DNA of 64,000 nt from Pseudomonadota bacterium. GTDB lineage: Bacteria; Pseudomonadota; Gammaproteobacteria; Xanthomonadales; Rhodanobacteraceae. The DNA lies in assembly GCA_018241365.1 (NCBI GenBank), contig JAFEDX010000002.1, forward strand, positions 1 through 64,000. The letters run 5' to 3'. The notes under the pieces were generated by a model. That model was not told the origin of the DNA and ran no database searches. It saw only the letters and a program-made list of their open reading frames with translations. The translations under genes and the position numbers were made by a program. This document shows, one piece after another, positions 8,182 to 16,545 of the stretch (position 1 is its first letter; each line of letters begins with the position of its first letter).

Positions 8182-8309
8182 CGCTGGACGAGTCTATCCA
8201 TGACTCGCCAGCGCACGCCGAGTCAGGCACGTGTCCTGACTCGGCTTCGCAAATCAAACACAAGTTGCAGGAGCGTGTTTGATTTGCGGGCAGGCCATCC
8301 GTGGCCCGC
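8182..8309 (+). promoter_or_regulatory. Tandem strong hairpins in the rpsM-rpsK spacer
   Basis: Four inverted repeats occupy most of the 196-base spacer. (1) 8182-8213: CGCTGG and CGAGTC arms pair with GACTCG and CCAGCG around a 7-base loop, with one bulged A. (2) 8217-8227 pairs with 8235-8245, an 11-bp perfect stem starting GCCGAGTCAGG. (3) 8248-8261 pairs with 8275-8288, a 14-bp perfect stem CGCAAATCAAACAC around a 13-base loop. (4) GGCCA-TCCG-TGGCC at 8293-8306. None is followed by a T-run, so they are not classical terminators. In E. coli these genes are nearly contiguous. A leader-type regulatory or mRNA-processing role is plausible but unproven. Confidence 0.6.
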
Positions 8310-8371
8310 GGAAACAAACCCGGACGCCGCAGCAGCGTTGTTGCACCGAAACACCTTCAACCGGACAACCC

Positions 8372-8761
8372 ATGGACAAACCAGCAGCCAAGCCGAAGAA
8401 GAAGACCAAGCGCATCGTCGTCGACGGTGTCGCCCACGTCCAGGCCTCCTTCAACAACACCATCGTCACCATCACCGATCGCCAGGGCAACGCGTTGTCG
8501 TGGGCGACCGCAGGCGGCGCGGGTTTCCGCGGTTCGCGCAAATCGACCCCGTTCGCCGCGCAGGTTGCGGCGGAGAAGGCCGGCCGCGTGGCGCTCGACT
8601 ACGGCGTGAAGTCGCTGGAAGTGCGCATCAAGGGCCCGGGTCCCGGCCGCGAGTCCGCGGTGCGTTCGCTGAACGCGCTCGGCTACAAGGTCACCAACAT
8701 CATCGACGTCACGCCGATTCCACACAACGGCTGCCGTCCTCCGAAGAAGCGGAGGGTTTGA
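8372..8761 (+). CDS. rpsK: 30S ribosomal protein S11
   Basis: A 129-residue S11 with the signature block [19 protein letters not shown], the platform-binding [15 protein letters not shown], and the C-terminal [15 protein letters not shown]. The start is [14 protein letters not shown]; in-frame codons further upstream would translate the hairpin region and are discarded. Near the start only a weak CCGGAC-like RBS is visible. Confidence 0.97.
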   Translation: MDKPAAKPKKKTKRIVVDGVAHVQASFNNTIVTITDRQGNALSWATAGGAGFRGSRKSTPFAAQVAAEKAGRVALDYGVKSLEVRIKGPGPGRESAVRSLNALGYKVTNIIDVTPIPHNGCRPPKKRRV

Positions 8762-8762
8762 C

Positions 8763-9392
8763 ATGGCCCGTTATCGTGGTCCCACCTGCAAATTGGCCCG
8801 TCGCGAAGGCGCCGACCTGTCGCTGAAGAGCCCGGCGCGCGCGATCGACTCCAAGTGCAAGTTCGACAACAAGCCCGGACAGCACGGCGCCGCCGCCAAG
8901 CGTTCGCGCCCATCCGACTATGCCGTGCAGTTGCGCGAGAAGCAGAAGGTCAAGCGCATCTACGGCGTGCTGGAACGCCAGTTCAGCAACTATTACAAGA
9001 AGGCTACCCAGCTCAAGGGCAATACGGGCGAGAACCTGTTGCGGATCCTGGAAGCGCGCCTCGACAACGTGGTGTACCGCATGGGTTTTGCGGTGACCCG
9101 TGCGCAAGCGCGCCAGCTGGTCGCACACAAGTCGATCATGGTCAACGGCAAGAAGGCCAACGTGCCCTCGCTGTCGGTTCGCCCCGGCGACGAGATCAGG
9201 CTCACCGAGCGTGCACAGAAGCAGTTGCGCGTGCAGGAAGCCCTGAAGGTTTCCGAGAGCATGGACCTCAAGCCCGCCTGGATCGAGGTGGATGCGAAGA
9301 ACGCGGCGGGCGTGTTCAAGGCCATGCCGGATCGTGCCGAGTTGCCCAGCGACATCAACGAAGCGTTGATCGTCGAGTTGTATTCGAAGTAA
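8763..9392 (+). CDS. rpsD: 30S ribosomal protein S4
   Basis: A 209-residue S4 with the N-terminal [19 protein letters not shown], the [15 protein letters not shown] segment, and the S4 RNA-binding fold ([35 protein letters not shown]). S4 starts 30S assembly, and in E. coli it is also the translational repressor of the alpha operon. It is contiguous with rpsK (one base apart). Confidence 0.98.
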   Translation: MARYRGPTCKLARREGADLSLKSPARAIDSKCKFDNKPGQHGAAAKRSRPSDYAVQLREKQKVKRIYGVLERQFSNYYKKATQLKGNTGENLLRILEARLDNVVYRMGFAVTRAQARQLVAHKSIMVNGKKANVPSLSVRPGDEIRLTERAQKQLRVQEALKVSESMDLKPAWIEVDAKNAAGVFKAMPDRAELPSDINEALIVELYSK

Positions 9393-9479
9393 CGCGTTGC
9401 CGCGCGCGCGGCGCGGCTTGGCCGCGCCTGCGCCGCCGACGCAGACCGGAGCGGTTGGCCGTTCCGGTGTTGAACCCTC

Positions 9480-9502
9480 GGAGTCCGAATCCTGCGGACT
9501 CC
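9480..9502 (+). promoter_or_regulatory. Hairpin between rpsD and rpoA
   Basis: GGAGTCCG-AATCCTG-CGGACTCC is a perfect 8-bp stem with a 7-base loop in the 134-base rpsD-rpoA spacer, followed by ACCA and later the GGAG Shine-Dalgarno of rpoA. There is no T-run, so termination is unlikely. It may set the relative expression of rpoA, but that is inference. Confidence 0.4.
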
Positions 9503-9526
9503 ACCAGTGATCTTCCGGAGTAGCCC

Positions 9527-10525
9527 ATGGCAGTCTCTTCCACCCAGGTCTTGCGTCCGCGCGGTCTCAAAGTCGAGCCGGTCGGAGCCAATCATGCGCG
9601 CGTCGTGGTCGAGCCGCTGGAACGCGGTTATGGCCACACCCTCGGCAATGCGCTGCGGCGCGTGCTGCTGTCCTCGATCGCCGGCGCCGCGATCGTCGAG
9701 GCTGAAATCGACGGTGTGTTGCACGAGTACACCACGCTCGAAGGCCTGCAGGAAGACGTGATCGAAGTGCTGTTGAACCTGAAGGGCGTCGCGATCCGCC
9801 TGAACGGCGCCGACGAGGCGACCCTCACCCTGTCCAAGAAGGGCAAGAGCGTGGTCACCGCGGGCGACATCACCACCGACCACACGGTGGAGATCGTCAA
9901 CCCCGAGCACGTGATCTGCCATCTCACCAAGGACATCACGCTCAACATGCGCCTCAAGGCGCGCCGCGGCATCGGCTACCAGCCGGCGGTCAGCCGCGTG
10001 AACCCGGACGAGGAAGCGCGTCCGATCGGCCGCCTGCAGATCGACGCCTCGTTCTGCCCGGTGCGCCGCGTCGCGTATTCGGTCGATGCCGCGCGCGTCG
10101 AGCAGCGCACCAACCTCGACAAGCTGGTGCTGGACGTCGAGACCAACGGCACGGTGGCGGTCGACGAAGCGGTGCGCCAGGCGGCGCAGACGCTGCACGA
10201 ACAGCTGTCGGTGTTCGGCGACTTCAAGAGCCGCGATCTCACCGAGTCCGAAAAGGACAAGGGCGGCGTGTCGCCGCTGCTGCTGCGGCCGATCGACGAC
10301 CTGGAACTGACCGTGCGTTCGGCCAACTGCCTCAAGGCCGAGAGCATCTACTACATCGGCGACCTGGTGCAGAAGACCGAAGTCGAGTTGCTGAAGACCC
10401 CGAACCTCGGCAAGAAGTCGCTGACCGAAATCAAGGACGTGCTCGGCGCCAAGGGCCTCGCGCTCGGCACCAAGCTGGAAAACTGGCCGCCGGCGGGTAT
10501 CGTCAGCGGCATGCAGCTGGGTTGA
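9527..10525 (+). CDS. rpoA: DNA-directed RNA polymerase subunit alpha
   Basis: A 332-residue alpha subunit. The N-terminal domain drives assembly with beta and beta' ([23 protein letters not shown] around residues 28-50). A flexible linker follows residue 235. The C-terminal domain includes [17 protein letters not shown] and [14 protein letters not shown], which bind UP elements and activators. Length and organisation are typical. It is preceded by CCGGAG. Confidence 0.99.
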   Translation: MAVSSTQVLRPRGLKVEPVGANHARVVVEPLERGYGHTLGNALRRVLLSSIAGAAIVEAEIDGVLHEYTTLEGLQEDVIEVLLNLKGVAIRLNGADEATLTLSKKGKSVVTAGDITTDHTVEIVNPEHVICHLTKDITLNMRLKARRGIGYQPAVSRVNPDEEARPIGRLQIDASFCPVRRVAYSVDAARVEQRTNLDKLVLDVETNGTVAVDEAVRQAAQTLHEQLSVFGDFKSRDLTESEKDKGGVSPLLLRPIDDLELTVRSANCLKAESIYYIGDLVQKTEVELLKTPNLGKKSLTEIKDVLGAKGLALGTKLENWPPAGIVSGMQLG

Positions 10526-10618
10526 TTTGCAACGCAACACGGTATTCAAGAGCGGAATTCCGCAGGGTGCCCGGGCTTGACCCGGGATTCCCATAACAAC
10601 TGACAAGAGACTTATTCC

Positions 10619-11002
10619 ATGCGCCATCTCAAATCCGGACGCAAACTCAATCGGACCAGTTCGCATCGCGAAGCGATGTACAAGAACATGGCCGCATCGC
10701 TGATCAAGCACGAGCTGATCCGCACCACCCTGCCCAAGGCCAAGGATCTGCGCCGCGTTGCCGAGCCGCTGATCACACTGGCCAAGGTCGATGGCGTCGC
10801 CAATCGCCGGCTTGCGTTCGCGCGCCTGCGCGACAAGCAGGCGGTCGGCAAGCTGTTCGTGGAACTCGGCCCGCGCTACCGCGAGCGCAAGGGTGGATAT
10901 CTCCGTATCATCAAGTGTGGTTTCCGCGACGGCGACAATGCGCCGATGGCCTACGTCGAGCTGGTCGATCGTCCGCAGGCGCAGGTTGCCGCCGAGGCGT
11001 GA
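10619..11002 (+). CDS. rplQ: 50S ribosomal protein L17
   Basis: A 127-residue L17 beginning [20 protein letters not shown], followed by the [19 protein letters not shown] block. The 93-base spacer from rpoA holds the palindromes GCGGAATTCCGC and CCCGGG-CTTGA-CCCGGG. It is the last gene of the alpha operon and is followed by an intrinsic terminator. Confidence 0.98.
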   Translation: MRHLKSGRKLNRTSSHREAMYKNMAASLIKHELIRTTLPKAKDLRRVAEPLITLAKVDGVANRRLAFARLRDKQAVGKLFVELGPRYRERKGGYLRIIKCGFRDGDNAPMAYVELVDRPQAQVAAEA

Positions 11003-11027
11003 GTCGATCCTGCACGTATTGATTTCG

Positions 11028-11054
11028 AAAACCCCGGCCTGGCCGGGGTTTTTT
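11028..11054 (+). terminator. Intrinsic terminator of the ribosomal protein/rpoA operon
   Basis: An A-tract leads into CCCCGGCC-T-GGCCGGGG followed by TTTTTT. This GC-rich stem plus U-tract is the clearest rho-independent terminator in the window, 26 bases after the rplQ stop. Confidence 0.93.
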
Positions 11055-11121
11055 GCGTTCCGCGCATGACACGCCTGCACGAAAACGCTACTGTTGCACG
11101 TCCGTCCGTGCCGTTGCCGCC

Positions 11122-11673
11122 ATGAACCCATTCCGCTGGTCCTTTCGTGCCGCGTACCTGATCGGTTTCCTGATCTGCGCCGCCCTGCTTGGCTACGCGT
11201 TGTACGCCGAGCAGCAATTGCACTTGACGCCGTGCAACCTGTGCGTGCTGCAACGGGTCGCGTTTGTCTGGATGGCGCTGTGGTTCCTGGTCGGTGGCTT
11301 GCACGCACCGCGTGGCGGCGGACGCCGGGCTTACGCCGTGCTGGTGCTGATCGGCGCCGTGTTCGGGGTGGTGACGGCGGCGCGGCAGCTGTGGTTGCAG
11401 TCCCTGCCGGCCGACCAGGTCCCGGCCTGCGGCGCCGGCGTGGACATGCTGCTGACGATGGTCAAGGCGGGCTCGCTGCCGCTGGGCAGGTTCCTGGTGC
11501 TCATGTTCAGCGGTTCCGGTGACTGTGCGCAGGTGACGTGGAAGTTCCTCGGCTTGTCGATGGCCGGCTGGACCTTGATCTGGTACGTGTTGCTGGCCAT
11601 CTGGGCGTGGTTGCCGCGGCCACGACGCAATCGACTGGGCGGTGCTCTCCCGCCGAGCGTGAAGAGGATGTGA
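11122..11673 (+). CDS. dsbB: Disulfide bond formation protein B
   Basis: A 183-residue inner-membrane protein with four predicted helices. The N-terminal periplasmic loop has the redox pair CNLC in LTPCNLCVLQRVAFVWMAL. The second loop has Cys residues flanking a hydrophobic stretch (VPACGAGVDML, then SGSGDCAQVTWKFLG), as in DsbB. It reoxidises DsbA and passes electrons to quinone. The start at MNPFRWSFRAAYLIG gives a normal N terminus; upstream codons overlap the terminator. One base separates it from the DAHP synthase gene. Confidence 0.95.
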   Translation: MNPFRWSFRAAYLIGFLICAALLGYALYAEQQLHLTPCNLCVLQRVAFVWMALWFLVGGLHAPRGGGRRAYAVLVLIGAVFGVVTAARQLWLQSLPADQVPACGAGVDMLLTMVKAGSLPLGRFLVLMFSGSGDCAQVTWKFLGLSMAGWTLIWYVLLAIWAWLPRPRRNRLGGALPPSVKRM

Positions 11674-11674
11674 C

Positions 11675-13066
11675 ATGGCAACTCCCGAAATCCCCGCACG
11701 CGTCCCGTTGCGTCCGGTGCGCGAAACGCAGCCCTGGAAGGCCGACAGTTGGCGGGCGCATCCGGCGGCACAGCTGCCGCACTATGAAGATCCTGCCGAG
11801 TTGCGTGGAGCGCTGGATGAACTGGCACGTCTGCCGCCGCTGGTGACGTCGTGGGAAGTGCTGGCGCTCAGGAACCAGCTTGCCGAGGCCCAGCAGGGCA
11901 AGCGCTTCCTGCTGCAGGGCGGCGACTGTGCCGAAACGTTCGACGACTGCAACAACGAAGTGATTGCCAATCGCCTGAAGGTGTTGCTGCAGATGAGCCT
12001 GGTGCTGGTGCACGGGCTGCGGATGCCGGTCCTGCGCGTGGGACGTTTCGCCGGACAGTACGCCAAGCCACGCTCCGCGGATACCGAAACCATCGACGGC
12101 GTCACGCTCCCGGTGTATCGCGGCGATCTGGTCAATGCCCAGGCATTCACGGCCGCCGCGCGCCGGCCTGATCCCAGGCGGATGCTGGAAGGTCATGCGC
12201 GTTCCGCGTTGACCATGAATTTCGTGCGCGCCCTGGTCGATGGCGGTTTCGCTGATCTGCATCATCCCGAATACTGGAATCTCGCGTGGGTGGATCGCTC
12301 GCCGCTCGCCCCCGAATACCGGCACATGGTGGAAGGCATCTCCAGCGCCATGCATTTCATGGAAACCCTGGCCGGGCCGATTACGGGTTTCCAGCGCGCG
12401 GACTTCTACACCTCGCACGAAGCCCTGCTGCTGCCCTATGAGGAATCCATGACGCGACAAGTGCCGCGTCAGTGGGGCTGGTTCGACCTGTCCACGCATT
12501 TCCCGTGGATCGGCATGCGTACTGCCGCGCTGGATGGCGCCCACGTGGAATTCTGCCGCGGCATCCGCAACCCGGTCGCAGTCAAGGTCGGTCCATCGAT
12601 GCACGCCGAGCAATTGCGGCAGCTTATCGAAATCCTGAATCCCGACGATGAACCGGGCCGCCTTGCACTGGTCCATCGCATGGGTGCCGGCGGCATCGCG
12701 CAACATTTGCCGCGCCTGATCGAAGCGGTGCAGGCGACCGGCCGGCGCGTGCTGTGGGTGTGCGACCCGATGCACGGCAACACCGAAAAGCTCGGGAATG
12801 GTGTCAAGACGCGCCGCTTCGCCAACATCCGCAGCGAACTGGAACAGGCCTTCGACATCCATGCGGCGGCCGGCACGCGCCTCGGCGGCGTGCATCTGGA
12901 GCTCACTGGCGAAGACGTCACCGAGTGCATGGGCGGCGCGCGCAATCTGTCCGAGGCCGATCTCGGCCGCGCCTACAAGTCCACGGTCGATCCGCGCCTC
13001 AATTACGAGCAGTCGCTGGAACTGGCGATGCTGATCGTGCGCAAATCGGGCGTTGCAGCACAGTAA
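11675..13066 (+). CDS. 3-deoxy-7-phosphoheptulonate (DAHP) synthase, class II
   Basis: A 463-residue enzyme condensing phosphoenolpyruvate and erythrose 4-phosphate, the first step of the shikimate pathway. Class II (plant/mycobacterial AroA-II) blocks are clear: FLLQGGDCAETFDDC near residue 80, then VGRFAGQYAKPRS, FCRGIRNPVAVKVGPSM, VLWVCDPMHGNT and GGVHLELTGEDVTECMGGA. Length is normal and the start follows dsbB directly. It is unrelated in sequence to the E. coli AroF/G/H enzymes. The last 68 bases overlap the convergent mug gene. Confidence 0.95.
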   Translation: MATPEIPARVPLRPVRETQPWKADSWRAHPAAQLPHYEDPAELRGALDELARLPPLVTSWEVLALRNQLAEAQQGKRFLLQGGDCAETFDDCNNEVIANRLKVLLQMSLVLVHGLRMPVLRVGRFAGQYAKPRSADTETIDGVTLPVYRGDLVNAQAFTAAARRPDPRRMLEGHARSALTMNFVRALVDGGFADLHHPEYWNLAWVDRSPLAPEYRHMVEGISSAMHFMETLAGPITGFQRADFYTSHEALLLPYEESMTRQVPRQWGWFDLSTHFPWIGMRTAALDGAHVEFCRGIRNPVAVKVGPSMHAEQLRQLIEILNPDDEPGRLALVHRMGAGGIAQHLPRLIEAVQATGRRVLWVCDPMHGNTEKLGNGVKTRRFANIRSELEQAFDIHAAAGTRLGGVHLELTGEDVTECMGGARNLSEADLGRAYKSTVDPRLNYEQSLELAMLIVRKSGVAAQ

Positions 13067-13574
13067 GCGCGCCCGCCGCGGCGGCCAGATCACGCCATGG
13101 CCCGGTGTCCCAGAACCCTCGCGCCTGCCCCGATGGTGACGGCAGCACGAACACGCGGCTGTGTGCGAGCGGCGTGTCCTGTTCGCCGTACTCGAGTTCC
13201 CACCTGGAATCACCCATGCCCGCGCGTGCGGCATTCTTGCTGGTGAAAGCGATGATGCGCGGACGACAACGCACGAGCTTGCGGCGTAATGCCGCAGCGT
13301 CGAATGCGTCGTGTGGAAGGTCCGCATCCGAACCGGAATGATGCTTGGCGACATCGGTCAGGCCAATTCCATATTCCGTCACGCAACGGAACTCGCGGGG
13401 TGCAAGCAACCGGGGAGTCAGTCCGACGTCGAACAGTGCACGCCAGAAATGATTGCCGGGATGTGCGTAATAGGCGCCATCACGCGCCGAGCGCGTGCCC
13501 GGCGCGGTGCCGCAAAACACCACCCGCAAACCCGGGGCCAGAATGTCGGGAAGAATCGGGTTGCGCGCCGTCAT
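12999..13574 (-). CDS. mug: Mismatch-specific uracil/thymine-DNA glycosylase (Mug family)
   Basis: A 191-residue base-excision repair enzyme of the UDG superfamily. The first catalytic segment is VVFCGTAPGTRSA near residues 19-31, followed by YYAHPGNHFWRALFDVGL. The minor-groove loop is VLPSPSGQARGFW. Together these match Mug/TDG-type enzymes that excise U or T opposite G. The ATG at MTARNPILPD is chosen because upstream codons show no conserved sequence, although its RBS is weak. About the last 22 residues are encoded antisense to the 3' end of the DAHP synthase gene. Confidence 0.85.
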   Translation of the reverse strand: MTARNPILPDILAPGLRVVFCGTAPGTRSARDGAYYAHPGNHFWRALFDVGLTPRLLAPREFRCVTEYGIGLTDVAKHHSGSDADLPHDAFDAAALRRKLVRCRPRIIAFTSKNAARAGMGDSRWELEYGEQDTPLAHSRVFVLPSPSGQARGFWDTGPWRDLAAAAGALTVLQRPICARSASPVPATARN

Positions 13575-13701
13575 CCACGCAATTGTGGCACGTCGTTCGG
13601 CAGTGGCGGCGGTGCCTGGCAAGTGTTTATGCCCCAGGGCAGATGACGTAGCCGCGCGGCTGTGCGAGCATCGCGTCATCGCAGTCCCGGTGCAATCGTG
13701 C

Positions 13702-14715
13702 ATGGAACCCGCGGGTGTAGAAACATCGCAAGTGCTGCCACCCGGACGTATCGCCCCACGGTTGTATGCGGGGTTCTGGCGACGCGTGCTGGCGTGGTTC
13801 ATCGATGCGCTGGCCATCTCGGCGATGCACGTGGTGCTGACCGTGTTCTTTGGAACCTGGCTGCTGCTGCCGTGGGCGCTGGCGGGCGGCGTGCATGACG
13901 CGCTGATGGCGAAGGCCGTTGACACGAGTCTGCAGCCGTTCGGCATCGTCGTGGCTTGGCTCTACTATGCAGTGTGCGAGTCGGCGCGCTGGCAAGCCAC
14001 GCCCGGAAAGCTCGCGCTCGGCTTGCGGGTTACCGACGAACATGGCGAACGCATCGGCTTCGCACGCGCCACGGGGCGGTATTTCGGCAAATTCGTGTCG
14101 GCGTTGACCCTGTGCATCGGGTTCCTGCTGGCCGGGTGGACGGTGCGCAAGCAGGCGCTGCACGATCTCATGGCGGGTTGCTGCGTGGTGCGTGCAGGCG
14201 GGCTTGCGGCATGGCGTCTTGAAGAAATTTCGCGAACGGATGCCGCGGCACCGATCGCCGTGCCCGCCGTGCGGGCCGGCATGCCGGGCTGGGCCATCGC
14301 GTTGATCGTGATCGTGGGCGGTGTGTTTGTGGGGTTGCCGCTGCTGGCGACGCTTGCCGCGATCGCGGTTCCCGCCTACCGGAATTACACGGTTCGCACG
14401 GAAATCGCGCAGGGCATCGCCTTGACCGGGCGTCCGCGTGCGCTGGTCGCCGAATACATCGGCGCACGTGGCGCGTTGCCGGGCGACAATGCCGCCCTCG
14501 GGTTGCCGCGGCCCGAAGCCATCCAGGCCCGCTATGTCACCAGCGTGCGCGTCGTCGAAGGCAAGGTGGTGGTGACCTACGGCAACCAGGCCAGCCCCGT
14601 GATCCGCGGCGGGCACGTGGTGGTGTCGCCCTACGGAAACGCCGCGCTGCTGCACTGGCAATGCAGCAGCCGGGATATCCAGACGCGGTATCTGCCGACC
14701 AACTGCCGGGATTGA
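13702..14715 (+). CDS. RDD-domain membrane protein fused to a type IV pilin-like C-terminal domain
   Basis: A 337-residue protein. Residues about 20-165 form an RDD domain (YAGFWRRVLAWFIDALAIS, then SARWQATPGKLALGLRVTDE) with three membrane helices. After a linker, a fourth hydrophobic segment (ALIVIVGGVFVGLPLLATLA) runs into AAIAVPAYRNYTVRTEIAQG, which matches the helix 1 pattern of type IV pilins. A PilA-like beta region (EYIGARGALPGDNAALGL, then TYGNQASPVIRG) and C-terminal cysteines follow. No prepilin peptidase site is visible, so the pilin part is probably a fixed periplasmic domain. The start MEPAGVETSQ is the first plausible ATG. Function is unknown. It ends 6 bases from the convergent porin gene. 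Confidence 0.85.
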   Translation: MEPAGVETSQVLPPGRIAPRLYAGFWRRVLAWFIDALAISAMHVVLTVFFGTWLLLPWALAGGVHDALMAKAVDTSLQPFGIVVAWLYYAVCESARWQATPGKLALGLRVTDEHGERIGFARATGRYFGKFVSALTLCIGFLLAGWTVRKQALHDLMAGCCVVRAGGLAAWRLEEISRTDAAAPIAVPAVRAGMPGWAIALIVIVGGVFVGLPLLATLAAIAVPAYRNYTVRTEIAQGIALTGRPRALVAEYIGARGALPGDNAALGLPRPEAIQARYVTSVRVVEGKVVVTYGNQASPVIRGGHVVVSPYGNAALLHWQCSSRDIQTRYLPTNCRD

Positions 14716-14721
14716 GCGCGC

Positions 14722-16050
14722 TCAGTATTCGATGTGCGCGCGCAGTCCGATGAAGCGCGCGGGGCCGCGGTCGCGGTTGTAGCCGGGGTTGCGGATGAAC
14801 TGGAAGTCCGGGCTCAAGGTGAAATGCGCGAACGGCTGGAACGCGTAATAGACCTCGGCGATCTCTTCGTGCCCGTAGGTCAAGCTGCCGTCGCACAACA
14901 GGAACCCGCAACCGCCGGCAGCAAGATAGTCGCGATGGTCGCGCGAGATGGCATTGACGTCGAAGGCGATGCCGAGCCGGTCCTGCGCGCGATGCCAGTG
15001 CGTGCCTGAAACCTGCGCGCCGAGGCTGGCGTCGCGATCGACTTCGGTGAACACGAACGATTCGGTCTTGCCGTCGTTCCAACCGTAGCGCGCGAATAGC
15101 CCGGTGTCGCCACCATCTGCCAGCGGCAGCTCGGCGTTGATCGCATAACCGTACTTGCGGCGGCCATCGCGGTCGTCGGCGATGATGTTGGGCACGCTGC
15201 CGGTGGCCGCGGCAATGCGCAGTGCGTCGCGATAGACGCCCATCCGGCCGAGGTTGCGATAGGCCAGCAGGCGCAGCGCCCAGCCATCAGGTGCGCCGCG
15301 CAATGTCAATTGCAATTGTTCGCCACGCGCACGCGAAAGGGGAGCCTCCAGCGTCTGGCCGTTGGCGAAGGTCGGCATCTGGTAAACGCCGTAGCGTAGC
15401 GTCCAGTGCGGCGAGAAGTATGCCGCCATCAGGCCGGTGGTGTAGCCGCGGGTATCGGCGGCGAAATCCCACGCAGGGTTGTTCCACAGGCTCCAGTTCA
15501 TGAACTGGGTGCGGGTCGAGTTGGCGTAGCGGTTCTTGTCGAAGTCGTCGTTGACTGCCATCTTGCCCAGCTTGACCTGGATGCGCCGCGCCGTTTGCGT
15601 GCCAGGCAGTTGGTCCTGTGCGCGCTCGGCCGGCTGAGCGTCCCCGCCCAGCGGCAATGTCCATTGCAGGAAACGGCGCGCTATGTAAGGCCGCTTGCCG
15701 AGCTGCACCGCACCCGAGCGGATCACGTCGCCGTTGGTCAGGCCGGCGAGGCCGGTGGCGCCGCTGACGCCTTCGCCCTTGAACATTTCGAGGTCGAAGT
15801 AGAACTGCAGGCGTGCGGGCAGTTGCACGCCGAAGTAGGCGCCGAAGGTATGCGATCGCTCGGTGTCGCCTTGTGGCAGCAGGCTCAACGGGCCCGCGTA
15901 GGGCGAACGCAAGGCATATTGATGCTGGTCGACGAAGGTGTACTGCGCGCCCAGCAGTTGCGGGACAAACAGCGGCGCCTCGGCCGCGAATGCGGCAGAA
16001 GGCAGCAGGAATGTCATGACTGCAAAGGTTTGGTGGATTCGGAAACGCAT
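14722..16050 (-). CDS. OprB-type carbohydrate-selective porin (first copy)
   Basis: A 442-residue outer-membrane protein with a signal peptide (FAVMTFLLPSAAFAAEA, cleavage near residue 23). It has long amphipathic beta-strand patterns and the family-typical C terminus (LSPDFQFIRNPGYNRDRGP, ending AHIEY with a terminal aromatic). Carbohydrate porins pass sugars or related solutes into the periplasm; the substrate here is not known. It is only distantly similar to the second OprB-like porin at 51164. Its start codon abuts a 12-bp hairpin that covers the Shine-Dalgarno. Confidence 0.85.
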   Translation of the reverse strand: MRFRIHQTFAVMTFLLPSAAFAAEAPLFVPQLLGAQYTFVDQHQYALRSPYAGPLSLLPQGDTERSHTFGAYFGVQLPARLQFYFDLEMFKGEGVSGATGLAGLTNGDVIRSGAVQLGKRPYIARRFLQWTLPLGGDAQPAERAQDQLPGTQTARRIQVKLGKMAVNDDFDKNRYANSTRTQFMNWSLWNNPAWDFAADTRGYTTGLMAAYFSPHWTLRYGVYQMPTFANGQTLEAPLSRARGEQLQLTLRGAPDGWALRLLAYRNLGRMGVYRDALRIAAATGSVPNIIADDRDGRRKYGYAINAELPLADGGDTGLFARYGWNDGKTESFVFTEVDRDASLGAQVSGTHWHRAQDRLGIAFDVNAISRDHRDYLAAGGCGFLLCDGSLTYGHEEIAEVYYAFQPFAHFTLSPDFQFIRNPGYNRDRGPARFIGLRAHIEY

Positions 16051-16086
16051 CGCTCGTCCTTCGATCTACCGGGACGAAGGCGAGCG
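16051..16086 (-). promoter_or_regulatory. Hairpin occluding the ribosome-binding site of the porin gene
   Basis: Read along the minus strand, CGCTCGCCTTCG is followed by an 11-base loop and then CGAAGG-A-CGAGCG, which runs directly into the ATG. The 12-bp stem, with a single bulged A, contains the AAGGA Shine-Dalgarno. The ribosome-binding site of the mRNA would therefore be base-paired, suggesting translational control (thermometer, sRNA or protein binding). The structure is seen; control is inferred. Confidence 0.55.
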
Positions 16087-16483
16087 GGAATGCTACGACG
16101 AGCGTCCCGCCCGCGCGATCCCGCGGGTCGTGTTCGGGTTTTCCATGGCCAAGGCAGACGTGCGACTGGAGAGGCGAACGGCTGCGTTGGTACTCGGGTA
16201 GCTGTCCATTCGGATGTCTGAAAGGAAATCGAAAGCCTGCGGCGGGCCGAAGGCGCGCGCAAGGTAGGCGCGCCCTGCATTTTTGTCAACAGGAATTTGC
16301 GGTACGGCGACAGTGCCGGCTGCCACTCACGCAACCGGGTAGAACAGTGCCTTGCAAGTGCTTCCGTCAACAGCTGCGGGTGCGACCCTCGCCCATGACG
16401 CGCGGCATGGCGAATGCGACTCGCGCGAATCTTGATCGGTGCACGATCAGCAATGGCCGACAGGCTCGACGTTGCGCCGCGGC
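16087..16483. other. Gene-free divergent region between porin and quinone reductase genes
   Basis: No convincing gene is seen on either strand. It holds the long 5' leader of the porin mRNA, its candidate promoter, and a GC-rich inverted repeat (GGCGCGC at 16252-16258 with GCGCGCC at 16268-16274) near the predicted porin transcription start. The rest appears unstructured. Confidence 0.6.
16261..16289 (-). promoter_or_regulatory. Candidate promoter of the porin gene
   Basis: On the minus strand a perfect TTGACA (16289-16284) is followed after 17 bases by TACCTT (16266-16261), a poor -10. Transcription would start near 16254, giving a leader of about 200 bases ending in the start-site hairpin. 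Confidence 0.4.
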
Positions 16484-16512
16484 TTCACGGTCGCTCACCG
16501 CAGGCCTATAGT
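16484..16512 (+). promoter_or_regulatory. Candidate sigma-70 promoter of qorB
   Basis: TTCACG (16484-16489), a 17-base spacer and TATAGT (16507-16512) lie about 34 bases before the start codon. Four of six -35 bases and five of six -10 bases match consensus. Confidence 0.55.
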
Positions 16513-16545
16513 GGACGCTTCCCAAACTGCCACAGGTGACAGGCC

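Noticed and set aside
9480..9506. tRNA 3'-end-like sequence (GGACTCCACCA preceded by a CCGAATCC stretch)
   Set aside because: The T-stem cannot be paired and no acceptor, D or anticodon arms exist upstream; it is better explained as a simple 8-bp hairpin in the rpsD-rpoA spacer.
8993..11308. 771-codon minus-strand open frame opposite rpsD-rpoA-rplQ
   Set aside because: It runs antisense through three certain genes and a terminator, with low-complexity His/Arg/Ala composition.
16252..16284. Intrinsic terminator (GGCGCGC...GCGCGCC followed by TTTTT on the plus strand)
   Set aside because: No plus-strand gene ends upstream, and the T-run on the plus strand is also the -35 side of the candidate minus-strand porin promoter.
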